A stretch of 64,000 bases of DNA from Nocardia rhizosphaerihabitans (GTDB lineage: Bacteria > Actinomycetota > Actinomycetes > Mycobacteriales > Mycobacteriaceae), in NCBI RefSeq assembly GCF_014646295.1, contig NZ_BMNE01000010.1, forward strand, positions 1 through 64,000. The letters run 5' to 3'. This document shows positions 24,989-34,801 of this stretch, in pieces (the stretch's first letter is position 1; every line of letters begins with the position of its first letter). The notes beneath the pieces were generated by a model. It was not told where the DNA came from. It saw nothing but the letters and a program-made list of their open reading frames with translations, and searched no databases. A program made the translations under genes and the position numbers.

Positions 24989-27115
24989 ATGAGCGCAGCG
25001 CCACCGGTCGTCACTGCCGCTGATCTGGGTGTGGACGACGAGGAGCGGCCCGCGCGGGTGCTCTCGGGGTTCGCGGGGCGGTTGGTCGGCGTCGTCGCGC
25101 TCGGGCTGGCGCTGCTGGCGGTGTGGCAGGTGTTCCGGCCGCTGGCCCAAGGCAGTCAGTACTACCTGGTGGTGTTTCTCGCGGTCGCGCTGCCGCTGGT
25201 GTATCTGAGCTACCGGTCGTGGTGGGGCAGGCTCGATCGCGCCGACGGTCCCGCCGTGCTCGACTGGGTGCTGGCCGCGGTCGCGCTGCTGGTGTGCCTG
25301 TATCCGATCCTGCCGCTGCGCATCGGTGACGCGGGTGGCGGCTACAACGCGTTCCTCGACCGGCAGGGGATGCTGGCGCCACTGGATGTGGTGATGGGCG
25401 GGTTGCTGCTGGTACTGGTGCTCGAGGCATGCCGGCGCACCACCGGGATCATCCTGCCCGCGGTGTGCCTGGTGTTCCTCGCCTACGGCTACTACGGCGG
25501 ACTGCTGCCGCAGGACTGGGCGATCGCGCACGCCGGACTCGACGTCGACCAGATCGTGGACGCCCTGTACAACTCCGGCAGCGGCTTCTACGGCACACCG
25601 CTGGACGTGGCGGCCAGCTACATCGTGTTGTTCACCCTCTATGGCGCCGTCCTCGAATTCTCCGGTGCCGCACGGTTCTTCGTCGATCTGTCGGTCTCGC
25701 TGTTCCGTCGCTCGCACAGTGCGGCGGGACGGACAGCGGTGGTGTCGGGGTTCCTGCTCGGCACGGTCTCCGGGTCGGGCACCGCGACCGCGGTGAGCAC
25801 CGGCGCGGTCACCTGGCCGATCCTGCGCCGGGCTGGCTACCGGCCCGAACAGGCTGGCGGCATGCTCGCGGCGGCCGGTGTCGGCGCGATTCTGTCGCCG
25901 CCCACGCTGGGCGTCGCGGCGTTCATCGTCGCCGAATATCTCGACGTGTCGTATGTGACGGTGCTCGGCTGGGCATTGATCCCGACGCTGCTCTACTACC
26001 TCGGCATCCTGCTGTCGGTCGAGATCGACGCCCGCCGCATCCACGCCGAGGGACGCGCCCCGGCCGATCTCGCCGACGGACCGCTGCCGACGCCGTGGTG
26101 GAAACTGCTGGGGCGCTTCGGGTATCACTTCTCCTCGCTGATCGTGATCGTCGTGCTGCTGCTGGCCGGGATGAGCGCGACCCGCGCCGTCGTCTACGCC
26201 ACGGTGCTCGCCCTGATCCTGGCCGTGCCGGATCGGATGCTGCGCGCGCGAGCGGAAGCTGCCGACGAACCGACGAAAGAGCCTGGCGAACACACTGTTC
26301 CGAGCGCCGACAGGCAGCGGTGGTCGAGCGAGGAGGTCGGGCAGTTCACGCTCGAGGCCCTGCGCGCGCTGTCGCTCGGCATGCGCTCGGCGCTGCCCGT
26401 GGTCGCGGTGTGTGCGGCGGCGGGCGTGATCACGGCGATGACCACCAAGACCGGCCTCGGCGCGCAACTGGCGTCGCTGCTGGTGCGGGCCGGTTCGGTG
26501 CTGTCCGACGACCCCGCTGTCGTCCTGGCGACCACCGCGGTGCTGGCGGCCATCGCGCTGTCGCTGCTGGGCCTGGCGGTGCCGGTGACGGCGTCGTTCG
26601 TCATCGGCTGGGTGATCATCGGGCCCGCCCTGCTAGACCTGGACGTCGCCGCGCCCGCGGCAGCGATGTTCGTCTTCTACTTCTCGGTGCTCTCGGAGGT
26701 GACGCCGCCGACCGCGCTGGCCGCCGTCGGCGCGGCCGCGGTCACCGGGGCGAAAGCCATGCCGACCATGTGGGCGGCGCTGCGGTACGCGCTGCCCGCG
26801 TTCCTGGTGCCGCTGATGTTCGTGCTCACCGACTCCGGCCAGCACCTGCTCGGCCGCGGCGCCCTGCTCGACGTGCTGTGGGTGAGCGCGGCCGCCTGTG
26901 TCGGCGTGGCGGCGCTGGCGGCGGCGACGGGCGGCTGGCTGTTCGGCATCGGCGCGGTCGGGCCGATCCCACGCGGGCTGGCCGCGGCGGCCGGTTTGAC
27001 CTTGCTCTACCCGAATCCGGTCGCGACCGCCATCGGACTCGTGTTGCTGCTCGTCGCCGTGCTCGCGGGCGTCGTCGACCGGCTGCGACGCCGAACAGCC
27101 ACGGACACACCGTGA
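24989..27115 (+). CDS. TRAP transporter fused permease (4TM/12TM, TAXI type)
   Basis: A 708-residue membrane protein in which the small DctQ-like subunit (about four helices, residues 30-150) is fused to the large DctM-like subunit (about twelve helices). The DctM half shows GFLLGTVSGSGTATAVSTGAVTWPI-type glycine-rich turns and GVGAILSPPTLGVAAFIVAE. Such fused permeases work with TAXI binding proteins and import organic acids or amino acids using a sodium or proton gradient. The binding protein is encoded 34 bases downstream. The upstream sequence (24907-24988) is short and shared with a divergent winged-helix gene. The substrate is unknown. Confidence 0.85.
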   Translation: MSAAPPVVTAADLGVDDEERPARVLSGFAGRLVGVVALGLALLAVWQVFRPLAQGSQYYLVVFLAVALPLVYLSYRSWWGRLDRADGPAVLDWVLAAVALLVCLYPILPLRIGDAGGGYNAFLDRQGMLAPLDVVMGGLLLVLVLEACRRTTGIILPAVCLVFLAYGYYGGLLPQDWAIAHAGLDVDQIVDALYNSGSGFYGTPLDVAASYIVLFTLYGAVLEFSGAARFFVDLSVSLFRRSHSAAGRTAVVSGFLLGTVSGSGTATAVSTGAVTWPILRRAGYRPEQAGGMLAAAGVGAILSPPTLGVAAFIVAEYLDVSYVTVLGWALIPTLLYYLGILLSVEIDARRIHAEGRAPADLADGPLPTPWWKLLGRFGYHFSSLIVIVVLLLAGMSATRAVVYATVLALILAVPDRMLRARAEAADEPTKEPGEHTVPSADRQRWSSEEVGQFTLEALRALSLGMRSALPVVAVCAAAGVITAMTTKTGLGAQLASLLVRAGSVLSDDPAVVLATTAVLAAIALSLLGLAVPVTASFVIGWVIIGPALLDLDVAAPAAAMFVFYFSVLSEVTPPTALAAVGAAAVTGAKAMPTMWAALRYALPAFLVPLMFVLTDSGQHLLGRGALLDVLWVSAAACVGVAALAAATGGWLFGIGAVGPIPRGLAAAAGLTLLYPNPVATAIGLVLLLVAVLAGVVDRLRRRTATDTP

Positions 27116-27149
27116 TCCGTGGACATCAGCTCCGACGAGAGGGGACCTC

Positions 27150-28139
27150 ATGGTCAGAACAGTTGTCGCCGTGGTCGCGGTATCCGCCGCGGCCGCTTTG
27201 CTCACCGGATGCGGCGGGCGGCAGGACACCCCGACCGCCGACGCCGGTGGCGAGGTGACCTGTGAAGTGAAGCAGGACACCAGGATCGGCATCGCCACCG
27301 GCAATGCGACCGGCGTCTACTTCGCGCTGGGCAATGCCTACGCCGAGCAGATCTCGGCCGCCACCGGCGGCACGGTCAAGGCGACCGCCGCCGAAACCGG
27401 TGCGTCGGTGCAGAACATCCAGCAGGTCGTCGGCGGCACCTACCAGGTGGGCTTCTCGCTGGCCGACTCCGCCGCCGACGCCGTCCAGGGCAAGGGCAGC
27501 TTCACCAGCCCGCAGCCGGTGCGCGCGCTGGCCCGGCTCTACGACAACTACACCCAGGTGATCGTGCGCGCCGACGCGGGCATCAACTCGCTCGCCGATC
27601 TCCGCGGCAAGCGGGTGTCCACCGGATCGCCCAAGTCCGGCACCGAGGTCATCGCGCAGCGCGTGCTGCAAGCCGCAGGTCTCGACCCCGACAGCGATGT
27701 CTCCGCGCAGCGGCTCGACCTGACCAAGACGGTCGACGGGCTCAAGGACGGCTCCATCGACGCGATGTTCTGGTCGGGTGGCCTGCCGACGCCCGGCATC
27801 ACCGACCTGTTCACCACCGCCAGGGACAAGGTCCGCTTCCTCGACATCACCGGGGTGCTGCCCAAGCTGAAGGAGATCAACCCGGTGTACGAGACGGCGG
27901 CCATCCCCGCCGCCACCTACGGCCTCGCCGCCGACGTGCCCACCATCGTGGTGCCCAACCTGCTCGTCGTCCGCGACGACCTCGACGCGAACCTGGCCTG
28001 CGTGCTCACCAAGACACTGCTCGACCGTAAGCCGCAGCTGGAGCAGGCGAATCCGGCCGCGAAGGGCATCAATGCCGACACCGCGAGCAAGACCGCGCCG
28101 GTGCAGCTGCACCGCGGGTCGGAGGTCGCGCTGGGCTGA
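27150..28139 (+). CDS. TAXI family TRAP transporter solute-binding lipoprotein
   Basis: A 329-residue exported binding protein. The signal peptide ends in the lipobox LTGC (Cys21), and the family hallmark IGIATGNATGVYFALGNAYA follows at about residues 49-68, corresponding to the TAXI motif region. Later blocks NIQQVVGGTYQVGFSLAD and LADLRGKRVSTGSPKSGTEV fit the family. It delivers substrate to the fused permease encoded just upstream. A GAGGGGACC ribosome site precedes ATG 27150. Being a lipoprotein, it is held at the outer face of the membrane, as expected for a Gram-positive type TRAP system. Confidence 0.87.
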   Translation: MVRTVVAVVAVSAAAALLTGCGGRQDTPTADAGGEVTCEVKQDTRIGIATGNATGVYFALGNAYAEQISAATGGTVKATAAETGASVQNIQQVVGGTYQVGFSLADSAADAVQGKGSFTSPQPVRALARLYDNYTQVIVRADAGINSLADLRGKRVSTGSPKSGTEVIAQRVLQAAGLDPDSDVSAQRLDLTKTVDGLKDGSIDAMFWSGGLPTPGITDLFTTARDKVRFLDITGVLPKLKEINPVYETAAIPAATYGLAADVPTIVVPNLLVVRDDLDANLACVLTKTLLDRKPQLEQANPAAKGINADTASKTAPVQLHRGSEVALG

Positions 28140-28221
28140 GTGCGGGACCGTCGCGTCCGCGGGTGCGGTCGCGACGGTCACGGCCGGGAACAAGGGTCGC
28201 CGCCGCGCGGTTGTGCGAGGC

Positions 28222-29085
28222 ATGACCGAGGCTACTGTGCGACGCGACGACCGCTGGCTGGGCGAGGACCTGGACCTGGACGCCTACCTGGACCGGATCG
28301 GCTACGACGGACCGCGCACCGCCTCCGTCGAGACGCTCCGCGCACTGGTTCACGGCCACACCACGACGATCCCGTTCGAGAATCTCGAGATCATCCTCGG
28401 CCGTGGGATCCCGCTCGAGCTGGAGGCGTTGCAGGACAAACTGATCCGGCGCCGCCGGGGCGGCTACTGCTTCGAGAACGTCGGCGTGTTCGCCGCCGTG
28501 CTGGAACGTTTCGGTTTCGGGGTCACCGGGCTGAGCGGCCGTGTCACCTACGGCGCGCTCGCCGACGGGGCGATCCGGCCCGCCACCCACGCCCTGCTGC
28601 GGGTGACGACACCCGACGACGATCGCGTCTGGATCTGCGATGTCGGCTTCGGCTTCGGCCCGCTCGAACCCTTCGAATTGGTCGACGGGCGTGGCGAATT
28701 CACTCTCGGCGACTGGCGCTTCCGGCTCGAGCGCCGCGTCGGCGACCTGTGGGTGCTGTTCCAGTTCGGCCGTGACGGCTGGATCGATCGCTACACGTTC
28801 ACCGAGAACCCGCAGTACCGGATCGACTACGCCGTCGGCAACCATTTCGTCTCGACGTCGCCGCGATCCCCGTTCACCACCCGGCCCTTCCTGCAGCGGT
28901 TCCTGCCCGAGGTCCATCACGTGCTCGACGATATGACGCTGACCACCGAATATCCCGACGGCACCGGGCACTCGCGGGAACTCGAACCGGGCGAACTGCC
29001 CAAGGTGCTGACCGAGGTATTCGACATCGACCTCGACGAATCCGACGCGGCAGCCCTGGTGACGATGCCCTGGCGAAGGGACTAG
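28222..29085 (+). CDS. nat: Arylamine N-acetyltransferase
   Basis: A 287-residue cytoplasmic enzyme that transfers acyl groups from acyl-CoA to arylamines, hydrazines or related amines. The catalytic triad is complete: Cys83 in RRGGYCFEN, His123 in THALLRV and Asp140 in CDVGFGFG. The length is typical of bacterial NATs, including the mycobacterial enzyme that acetylates isoniazid and is linked to lipid and sterol metabolism. It stands alone between the TRAP genes and an acyltransferase gene. ATG 28222 fits the start of the conserved fold. Confidence 0.92.
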   Translation: MTEATVRRDDRWLGEDLDLDAYLDRIGYDGPRTASVETLRALVHGHTTTIPFENLEIILGRGIPLELEALQDKLIRRRRGGYCFENVGVFAAVLERFGFGVTGLSGRVTYGALADGAIRPATHALLRVTTPDDDRVWICDVGFGFGPLEPFELVDGRGEFTLGDWRFRLERRVGDLWVLFQFGRDGWIDRYTFTENPQYRIDYAVGNHFVSTSPRSPFTTRPFLQRFLPEVHHVLDDMTLTTEYPDGTGHSRELEPGELPKVLTEVFDIDLDESDAAALVTMPWRRD

Positions 29086-29216
29086 CGGCCCACATCGCGG
29101 GCCTCCACCACGGCTCGGCGGTTTGCTTCCCACGTGACGCTACGGCAAATTGATGGTTACTTGCCGGGAAACAACCCCCGCTGCGTGCTGTGGGGTCCGA
29201 ATCGTTGGGGTCGTTC

Positions 29217-31298
29217 GTGCCGAAAGTTCAGCCCGCGTCCGCGGTTGCGCCGGAGACGGCGATCCTTCGTCGACCCGTCGTCGCCTCGTCCGGGCGGCGG
29301 CAGGACCTGGACGGGTTGCGTGGCGTCGCGATCGCGCTGGTCGTGGCGTTCCACGTGTGGGCGGGCCGGGTCTCCGGCGGGGTCGACGTGTTTCTCGTGC
29401 TGTCGGGGTTCTTCTTCACCGGCGCGGTGGTCCGCGGGGTCGAACGTCGTGGGGGTGTGTCCGCCCGGGTGACCGCGCGGCGAACCGTGCGCCGGTTGAT
29501 GCCCTCGCTGGTGGTGGTGCTGGCGGCCATCGTGCTCGCCACGGTCGCCCTGCGGCCCTACACCCAGCTGGGTGAGACGGCGGCGCAGACGCTGGCCTCG
29601 ATGTTCTATGTCCAGAACTGGTATCTCGCGACCGCCGAACTCGACTACCTGGCGCCCGACCCGTCGGTCAGCCCGTTGCAGCACCTGTGGTCGATGTCGG
29701 TGCAGGGCCAGTTCTATCTGGTGATCCTCGCGGTCCTGGCCGGGTGGGCGTGGCTGCGACGGCGCGGCGCGGCAGGTCGGCCCGCGTTGCTGATGGTGCT
29801 GACCGGGGTGGGACTGCTCTCGTTCTGGTACGCCGCGTCCGGCTCCGCGCAGCATCAGGCGTGGACCTACTACGACAGCTTCGCGCGCGGCTGGGAACTG
29901 CTGGCCGGTGCGGCGCTGGCCGTGGCCGCGCCGTGGCTGCGGTTGCCGCGACGGATGCGTGGACTCGCCGCCGCGGTGGGTCTGCTGATGGTGCTGTCGT
30001 GCGGTCCGATCTTCGACGGCGCCATCCAGTTTCCCGGGGAGGCGGCGCTGTGGCCGGTGGCCGCGGCCTGCCTGGTGATCGCCTCCGGATTCGGTGTCGC
30101 GGGGGTGGCGGCGTGGCCGAACCGGGTACTGGCCGGGCGCGTCTGCACCGAACTCGGCGCCATCGCCTACCCGCTGTATCTGTGGCACTGGCCGATTCTC
30201 ATCTTCTATCTGGCCGAATCCGGCCGCGCGCACGCCGGATTGGCCGACGGGCTGATCGTGATCGGTGTCTCGCTGGTGCTGGCGTACGCCACCACCCGCC
30301 TGGTCGAGACGCCGCTGCGGGTGCCACCCACCGGTCAGGACAGCCCGGTCGTCCGGCAGCGGCCGACGGGGGTGCTGGTCAACGCGCTGGCCGTCGCCGT
30401 GCTCGCCTCGGCGCTGGGCTGGCAGCTGGTGCTGCGGGCCAATCCGGCGGTGCCGCCGCAGGCACTCGACGTCGACCGGTATCCGGGGGCGGCCGCCCTG
30501 CTGTCGGGCGCGGAGTACTCGCCGGAACCGATGCGCCCTACCGTGTTCGAAGGGCAGGCCGACTCGCCGCCGCCGACGACCGACGGCTGCATCACCCCCA
30601 ACCGCGAGGTCCGCACCTGCGTCTACGGCGACCACACCGCGACCCGCTCGATCGCGGTGGTCGGCGGATCGCACTCCGAGCACTGGATTCCCGCGCTGGA
30701 ACTGCTCGGCGTCGAGCACGGCATCCGGGTGGTCTCCTATCTCAAGGAGGGGTGCCCGGTCACCCTCGCCGATCAGCCGTCGTATGGCGAATGGCCGTTC
30801 CCCGAATGTCACGAATGGTCGGTGGAGGTGCTCGACCGCCTGGCCGCCGAGCCGCCGGACTGGGTGCCCACGCTGTCGACGCGGTATCGCACGGACGGTC
30901 TGGGTGACGAAGTGCCCGGTGAGTATCTCGAGGTGTGGTCGGCGATGCAGGACCGCGGCCTGAATGTGCTGGCGCTGCGCGATACTCCGCGACTGCGCCG
31001 CGACGGGGTCCTCTACCGCGCCACCGACTGCCTGGCCCACCGCGGCGATCCCGACAGCTGCGGCCTGGACCGCGCCGACGCGCTCGACGCCGTCGACCCG
31101 GCCGCGGAACCGGCGGCCGGCTACCCGAACGTCTACCTGCTCGACCTCTCCGATGCCGTGTGCAGACCGCAACGGTGCCGGGTCGTCGAGGGCAATGTGC
31201 TCATCTACCGCGACGAACACCACCTGACCGCCAGCTACGCGCGCTCGCTCGCCCCCGAGCTCGGCCGCCAGATCGGGGCGATCACCGGCTGGTGGTAA
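29217..31298 (+). CDS. OatA-like acyltransferase with C-terminal SGNH domain
   Basis: A 693-residue membrane protein. Residues about 25-400 form an acyltransferase-3 domain of 10-11 helices (DLDGLRGVAIALVVAFHVW, with the histidine typical of the family, and LSVMSVQ-like PLQHLWSMSVQGQFYLV). The rest is an extracytoplasmic SGNH esterase-like domain with GGSHSEHWIP and the catalytic DxxH equivalent in YRDEHHLTASYA. This architecture is used for O-acetylation of peptidoglycan or other envelope sugars. GTG 29217 follows a TTGGGG ribosome site; GTG 29190 is an alternative. It lies just before genes for a penicillin-binding lipoprotein and a Ser/Thr kinase. Confidence 0.83.
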   Translation: MPKVQPASAVAPETAILRRPVVASSGRRQDLDGLRGVAIALVVAFHVWAGRVSGGVDVFLVLSGFFFTGAVVRGVERRGGVSARVTARRTVRRLMPSLVVVLAAIVLATVALRPYTQLGETAAQTLASMFYVQNWYLATAELDYLAPDPSVSPLQHLWSMSVQGQFYLVILAVLAGWAWLRRRGAAGRPALLMVLTGVGLLSFWYAASGSAQHQAWTYYDSFARGWELLAGAALAVAAPWLRLPRRMRGLAAAVGLLMVLSCGPIFDGAIQFPGEAALWPVAAACLVIASGFGVAGVAAWPNRVLAGRVCTELGAIAYPLYLWHWPILIFYLAESGRAHAGLADGLIVIGVSLVLAYATTRLVETPLRVPPTGQDSPVVRQRPTGVLVNALAVAVLASALGWQLVLRANPAVPPQALDVDRYPGAAALLSGAEYSPEPMRPTVFEGQADSPPPTTDGCITPNREVRTCVYGDHTATRSIAVVGGSHSEHWIPALELLGVEHGIRVVSYLKEGCPVTLADQPSYGEWPFPECHEWSVEVLDRLAAEPPDWVPTLSTRYRTDGLGDEVPGEYLEVWSAMQDRGLNVLALRDTPRLRRDGVLYRATDCLAHRGDPDSCGLDRADALDAVDPAAEPAAGYPNVYLLDLSDAVCRPQRCRVVEGNVLIYRDEHHLTASYARSLAPELGRQIGAITGWW

Positions 31299-31332
31299 CG
31301 AGCGAGATGCGTACCGACGCCGCGACTCCGGC

Positions 31333-31338
31333 TACCCT
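31333..31338 (+). promoter_or_regulatory. -10 element for the PBP gene
   Basis: A TACCCT hexamer ends 7 bases before GTG 31346, which is the spacing of leaderless promoters common in this group. It supports GTG 31346 over ATG 31307 as the start. Confidence 0.5.
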
Positions 31339-31345
31339 CGGTCGC

Positions 31346-33088
31346 GTGCGCATCTCCCGCAAGACACCGGTCCTGCTCCTCGCGCTCGCCCTGTTGCCGG
31401 TCGCGTGCTCGTCGGGACCCGATCAGCCACAGACCGTCGCCGACGCTTTCGCCGCCGCCCTGAGCAGCGGTGACGCGTCCGCCGCCGCGGCACTCACCGA
31501 CGAGCCCGAGCAAGCCCGTCCGGTCCTGACCACCCTGTTCGAGAACCTCGGAAAGAACGACTCGGTCCGGGTGTCGGCTACCGACGACAGCTCCTTCACC
31601 CTCGAATCCACCTGGAAATTCGGCCCGGAGGGCCGCAACGAGTGGACCTACACCAGCACCGGCACCGCCGCCGACACCGACGGCTGGAAGATCGACTGGA
31701 ATCCCGCGACCGTCGCGCCCGGGCTCGAACTCGGACCGCTCAGCTACAGCCCCGTCTACCCGAAACCCGCGCGCGTGCTGGACTCCTCGGGCGGTGACCT
31801 GATGACCCAGCAGGTGGTGACGCTGGTGACCGTCGCACCCGACGCCGATCTGGCCGCCGCGGCCGCGCTGCTCGCGCCGCACGGTGTCACCGAGGCCGCA
31901 TTGCAGACGGATCTGGCTGCGGCGCAAGGTAAACCGATCACCGCGGTCGCCCTGCGCGAAGCCGACATCGCCCCGGTCCAGCAGGCACTGAGCGGAGTGC
32001 GCGGTGTGACGCTCGCACCGCAGACCCGGCTGCTCACCGTCGACAAGACCCTGGCCGGACCCACGACCTCGGGTCTGGCCGAACTCTGGCAGCAGCAGGC
32101 CGACAGCGCGGCGGGGTGGGCGGTGCGCGCGCAGACCGCACAGGGCACCCAGCGCATCGCCGGACCCGACGCGACCCCGACCACCGACATCGCGACCACC
32201 GTCGACATCGACCTGCTGAACGCCGCCGAGGCTGCCCTGACCCCGCTGACCCAGCCCGCCGCGATCGTCGCCCTGCGGCCGTCGTCCGGGGAAGTCCTCG
32301 CCGTCGCCCAGAACGCACCGGCGGACGCGCAGGGACCGATCGCGCTCACCGGCCTCTACCCGCCCGGCTCCACGTTCAAGACCGTCACCGTCTCGGCCGC
32401 GCTGCAGGCGGGCGGGGTGAACATCGACACCGTGCTGCCCTGCCCCGGCCGCGCGACCATCGAGGGCCGCACGATTCCCAACGACAACGGCTTCGATCTC
32501 GGCCCGGTGCCGCTGCACACCGCGTTCGCGCGTTCCTGCAACACCACGATGGCCGAACTCGGCGTGCGATTACCCGCCGACGGGCTCACCGCGGCCGCCG
32601 CGCAGCTCGGTCTGGGGGTGGATTATGTGACACCCGGCTTGACGACTGTCACCGGGAAGGTTCCGCCCGCGCAGAACCCGGCCCAGCAGGTGGAGTCGAG
32701 CATCGGGCAGGGCAGTGTCACCGCCTCACCGTTCGGGATGGCGCTCGTCGCCGCCTCGCTCGCGCACGGCTCCGCGCCGGCGCCCGCCATCGTGCGCGGG
32801 CGGCCCGGCACCGCGGATCGGGCGTCCGCGCCGGTGCCCGCCGACGTGACGTCGCAGATAGAGACCATGATGGGAGAGACGGTGTCCGCCGGAACCGCCA
32901 CCGCGTTACGCGATATTCCGGGGCTGCTCGGCAAGACCGGCACCGCCGAATACCTCGACGACAAGCACGCGCACGGCTGGTTCGTCGGCATCGACGGCGA
33001 CCTCGCGTTCGCGGTCTTCGTCGCCGACGCGGGAAGTTCGGGGCCCGCGGTGGAGGCGGCCGGACGGATGCTGCGAGCCAAACAATGA
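31346..33088 (+). CDS. Lipoprotein class B penicillin-binding protein (PBP-lipo type)
   Basis: A 580-residue transpeptidase that cross-links peptidoglycan outside the membrane. The signal peptide ends in LPVAC, so Cys21 should be lipidated. Residues about 25-130 form a MecA_N/NTF2-like domain, then a dimerisation-type region, then the transpeptidase domain with Ser342 in STFK, SCN at 397-399 and KTG at 530-532. All catalytic motifs are intact. The set matches the mycobacterial PBP-lipo (Rv2864c) group. It lies between an OatA-like acyltransferase gene and a Ser/Thr kinase gene, which points to an envelope growth module. Confidence 0.85.
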   Translation: MRISRKTPVLLLALALLPVACSSGPDQPQTVADAFAAALSSGDASAAAALTDEPEQARPVLTTLFENLGKNDSVRVSATDDSSFTLESTWKFGPEGRNEWTYTSTGTAADTDGWKIDWNPATVAPGLELGPLSYSPVYPKPARVLDSSGGDLMTQQVVTLVTVAPDADLAAAAALLAPHGVTEAALQTDLAAAQGKPITAVALREADIAPVQQALSGVRGVTLAPQTRLLTVDKTLAGPTTSGLAELWQQQADSAAGWAVRAQTAQGTQRIAGPDATPTTDIATTVDIDLLNAAEAALTPLTQPAAIVALRPSSGEVLAVAQNAPADAQGPIALTGLYPPGSTFKTVTVSAALQAGGVNIDTVLPCPGRATIEGRTIPNDNGFDLGPVPLHTAFARSCNTTMAELGVRLPADGLTAAAAQLGLGVDYVTPGLTTVTGKVPPAQNPAQQVESSIGQGSVTASPFGMALVAASLAHGSAPAPAIVRGRPGTADRASAPVPADVTSQIETMMGETVSAGTATALRDIPGLLGKTGTAEYLDDKHAHGWFVGIDGDLAFAVFVADAGSSGPAVEAAGRMLRAKQ

Positions 33089-33152
33089 TCTATGTCACCC
33101 TAGGTGGGCGGGCAATCCCCCCGCTGCCGCACGCGGTCCGCACCGGGCCAGC

Positions 33153-33158
33153 TACACT
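33153..33158 (+). promoter_or_regulatory. -10 element for the kinase gene
   Basis: A TACACT hexamer lies 18 bases before ATG 33177, in the 88-base gap after the PBP gene. It suggests that the kinase has its own promoter in addition to any read-through. Confidence 0.45.
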
Positions 33159-33176
33159 CGTCGACGGACCATATCC

Positions 33177-34775
33177 ATGGTCAATACGCGGGATGTCACA
33201 ATTTCGAGAAGGTTCGGAGTAGGCGCCATCGATACCGGTCAGAAGATCGCGGAGCATTACCGCCTGGTCGAGCGTATTGGTAGCGGCGGCACAGGCGTTG
33301 TATGGCGTGCTGTCGACGAACGCCTCCAACGCTCCGTGGCTGTAAAGCAGATCCACATCAAACCCAGCCTGCCCGAGGGCGAGCGGGATGTCTTGCGCCA
33401 GCGTGCGATTCGGGAAGCCCGCAACGCGGCGCGCTTCCAGCATCCCAACGCCATCGTCGTTTTCGACATCACCGAGCACAACGGTGATCCGTGCCTGGTG
33501 ATGGAGTACCTCAAGTCGGTCAGCCTGGCCGCCGAGCTGGGACAGAAGGGTCCGCTGCCGCTGACCGAGGTCGCCCGCATCGGTGAGCAGGTCGCGTCCT
33601 CGCTGATCGCCGCCCACCAGGCCGGACTCGTGCACCGTGACGTGAAACCGGGCAACATCCTGCTCGGTGAGCACGGTGAGGTGAAGATCACCGACTTCGG
33701 CATCTCCCGCGCCGCCGGTGACGTCACCCTCACCGAGACGGGCCTGATCTGCGGCACCGCCGCCTACCTGGCGCCGGAGGTCGCGCGCGGTTCCGATCCG
33801 ACGCCGGCCGCCGACGTGTTCGCGCTGGGTGCGACGCTGTTCCACGCGCTCGAGGGTGAGCCGCCCTACGGCGCCAACTCCAACCCACTAGCCGTGCTCT
33901 ACGCGGCGGCCAACGGTCAGGTGCGCGAGCCGCGCAACGCCGGTCCGGCCACCGACTTCCTGCTCGACCTGCTCAGCCCGGACCCGCTGGACCGGCCGAC
34001 GATGACCGAGTCCCGCGACGCGCTGGCCGCCTTCGCCGACGCCGACGCCGTGCCCGCCGGATTCGTGCCTGCCAGCGAGGCCTACGGCCGTCGCAACTCC
34101 GCTGCCGCGACCCAGGTGATCCGGCAGTCCGGGCACCGGACCTCGCACGCGGGCGCGTCCACCGCGACGACCAGGCAGATCCGGTCGAACCCGCGTCCGC
34201 CGGCGCGCCACGACACCGCCGCGCACCCGCCGACGGCCGCCCAGCCCGCACCCCTGCCGCGCAAGCAGGCGGGCAAGGGCCGTGCGGTGTTGATCGGTTC
34301 CGGTGTCGGCGCCGTGATCGCCGCCATCGCCGTCGGGATCAGCGCGATGAACAGCTCGGACTCGAATTCGCCGCAGGTGCAGGCGAATCCGTCGACCTCG
34401 GTGCAGGCCTCGGCCGGTCCGGCCTCGCCCAGCGCGGTCCCGGCCGCGCTCGGCCAGACCGCCAATGTCGGCACGGTGGACATCGGCTCGGCGGGCCTGC
34501 TGGTGGAGGACTTCTTCTCCAACCCGGCCGGTTCGTGGTCGCTGCTGACCCCGGCCGCGCAGAAGGTCTACGGCAGTGAGGCCGCGTTCCGCGAGTACTG
34601 GAACGACCGCACCGTCGACACCTTCGCCAGCATCACCGCGGTCAAGGGCAACAACGCCGACGGCTCGACCGACATGCGCCTGGCCAGCATCACCATCAAC
34701 GGCCAGACCAAGGCCATGGTCATGCGGGTCGTGAACTCCGGCGGCAGCCTGCGAATCGACGGCGACACCCGCTGA
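33177..34775 (+). CDS. Transmembrane Ser/Thr protein kinase
   Basis: A 532-residue Hanks-type kinase. The N-terminal kinase domain (about 28-290) has the glycine loop IGSGGTGVVW, Lys57 in VAVKQ, HRDVKPGN with Asp155, DFG at 173-175, an activation loop with several threonines and APE at 199-201, so it should be active. A proline- and alanine-rich linker, one membrane helix (about 365-385) and an extracellular domain of about 100 residues follow. That domain has no PASTA repeats and looks like an NTF2-type sensor (LLVEDFFSNPAGSWSLLTPA). It follows the PBP gene and is closed by a strong terminator. Its substrates are probably envelope proteins, by inference. Confidence 0.87.
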   Translation: MVNTRDVTISRRFGVGAIDTGQKIAEHYRLVERIGSGGTGVVWRAVDERLQRSVAVKQIHIKPSLPEGERDVLRQRAIREARNAARFQHPNAIVVFDITEHNGDPCLVMEYLKSVSLAAELGQKGPLPLTEVARIGEQVASSLIAAHQAGLVHRDVKPGNILLGEHGEVKITDFGISRAAGDVTLTETGLICGTAAYLAPEVARGSDPTPAADVFALGATLFHALEGEPPYGANSNPLAVLYAAANGQVREPRNAGPATDFLLDLLSPDPLDRPTMTESRDALAAFADADAVPAGFVPASEAYGRRNSAAATQVIRQSGHRTSHAGASTATTRQIRSNPRPPARHDTAAHPPTAAQPAPLPRKQAGKGRAVLIGSGVGAVIAAIAVGISAMNSSDSNSPQVQANPSTSVQASAGPASPSAVPAALGQTANVGTVDIGSAGLLVEDFFSNPAGSWSLLTPAAQKVYGSEAAFREYWNDRTVDTFASITAVKGNNADGSTDMRLASITINGQTKAMVMRVVNSGGSLRIDGDTR

Positions 34776-34801
34776 CAGCCGGCTCGGACAACGGATTGTC
34801 G

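Noticed and set aside
23942..26467. Very long minus-strand open frame across the winged-helix and TRAP genes
   Set aside because: It is a shadow of high GC at third codon positions; the product is rich in Arg, His and Gln with no domain, while the opposite and shifted frames hold well-known families.
29157..31223. Long minus-strand open frame opposite the acyltransferase gene
   Set aside because: It lacks any recognisable domain and has the residue bias of antisense frames in this genome.
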